Of a stretch of DNA of 64,000 bases, positions 63,506 to 64,000 are shown in pieces. The notes under the pieces are model-generated. The model was not told the DNA's origin. It saw only the letters and a program-made list of their open reading frames with translations, and ran no database searches. The stretch is from Segatella copri. GTDB lineage: Bacteria > Bacteroidota > Bacteroidia > Bacteroidales > Bacteroidaceae. The stretch is from positions 1-64,000 of the forward strand of contig NZ_VZCB01000020.1 of assembly GCF_009494395.1 (NCBI RefSeq). Direction: 5' to 3'. The position numbers were made by a program, and so were the translations under genes. The first letter of the stretch is position 1, and each line of letters opens with the position of its first letter.

Positions 63506-64000
63506 TCATTTTAAAGTCCTTTTTAACGTTATTACCGTCATCTCTGGCCATGCTCCCAATCGGAACGGGAAGGAGCCGCCAATACCCGATGAAACATTCA
63601 GCATCTGACTGCCTTTGCGATAAACACCACCCCACTCCTTGAATGCCATGCGGGCTGGTGTCCACTTGCCTATCTGCAACTGTCCCGCATGTGTATGTCC
63701 TGCCAGTGTCAGCTGGATAGGTCTGTCCCATACCTCTCTGCGCCAGTGATGCGGATCATGGGTCAGCAGTATCTTGAACCCTTCCTTCTTCAGTCCCTTC
63801 ATCGCCTTCGGCAACTTGCTGCGGTTACTGAAAGGAGGCTGCCCCGCATTCTCCACACCGATGATATCAATGGAAGCCATACCATGACTCACTGTGAAAT
63901 GGTCGTTCATCAACTGATGCCACCCCAACTGGCATTGATAGTTATAGAGTAGCTTCCAGTTGTTTCTCAGTCCTGCTATCGTATGATTGTTGCCATACTC
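63506..64000 (-). CDS. Metallophosphoesterase, C-terminal part
   Basis: The frame is open to the right edge, so the N-terminus is outside the window. The visible ~164 residues start EYGNNHTIAGLRNNWK and include ILLTHDPHHW and LAGHTHAGQLQ, the last two histidine motifs of calcineurin-like phosphoesterases, and end with VSSGIGGSFPFRLGAWPEM. Bacteroidota relatives are membrane-anchored YaeI/LpxH-like enzymes; the substrate cannot be told. Confidence 0.88.
   Translation of the reverse strand, partial: EYGNNHTIAGLRNNWKLLYNYQCQLGWHQLMNDHFTVSHGMASIDIIGVENAGQPPFSNRSKLPKAMKGLKKEGFKILLTHDPHHWRREVWDRPIQLTLAGHTHAGQLQIGKWTPARMAFKEWGGVYRKGSQMLNVSSGIGGSFPFRLGAWPEMTVITLKRTLK

Noticed and set aside
1..64000. 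tRNA, rRNA, tmRNA, RNase P RNA or transposase genes
   Set aside because: I looked in the intergenic stretches by eye and found no cloverleaf, CCA end or transposase frame; a covariance search could still find a small RNA.

Overview
The window looks like chromosomal DNA of a Bacteroidota bacterium, most likely Prevotellaceae (Prevotella/Segatella type). The reasons are: Bacteroidota promoters (TAnnTTTG at about -7) in front of most transcription units, few Shine-Dalgarno sites, long Bacteroidales versions of NusB and L25, and many families known mainly from this group (DUF4491, DUF4494, DUF5606, DUF5020, long-form YbbR, a Cys-less PurF paralog). Family names were recognised from sequence memory; no search was run. 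I see no rRNA, tRNA, CRISPR array, complete insertion sequence or prophage.

Layout. 1-2 kb: edge of a membrane-protein gene, a membrane-anchored AraC-type regulator split by a G8 tract, and a gene remnant. 2-7 kb: PurF-like transferase without the N-terminal cysteine, a short ComEC, a phosphohexomutase. 7-16 kb: DUF4491, rlmH, uvrA, DUF1573, flavodoxin/ferredoxin, M6 protease, yggS, DUF4494. 16-22 kb: aminotransferase, LolC/E-like permease, tandem acyl-CoA synthetases. 22-27 kb: the conserved DUF5606-coaE-ybbR-yajC-nusB block, then rplY-pth-S4 protein. 27-36 kb: Crp-like regulator, lepA, a lipoprotein, TSCPD protein, yebC, pheT, PBP1A. 36-41 kb: pyrBI, glyA, DUF5020, DUF2807 lipoprotein.

42.1-54.6 kb is the most interesting part: eight genes on one strand behind a 600-bp regulatory region. 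In order they encode two large paralogous lipoproteins (repetitive beta region plus C-terminal propeller-like region), a TolC-like outer-membrane protein, an HlyD/Alg44-like adaptor, a zinc-rich TackOD1-type membrane protein, a processive GT2 synthase (DDG, DAD, QxxRW), a WbpA/TviB-type UDP-HexNAc 6-dehydrogenase and a stand-alone receiver. I infer a synthase-dependent secretion system for an aminouronic-acid exopolysaccharide, exported through a tripartite conduit and controlled by the TackOD1/receiver pair.

54.6-64 kb: formate metabolism (pflA with two very small membrane proteins, pflB, fhs), a GH35 beta-galactosidase, queH and the end of a metallophosphoesterase gene. pflB/pflA make formate and fhs loads it onto tetrahydrofolate, which links to glyA upstream. 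Dispersed intergenic repeats and hairpins are common throughout and are listed separately.
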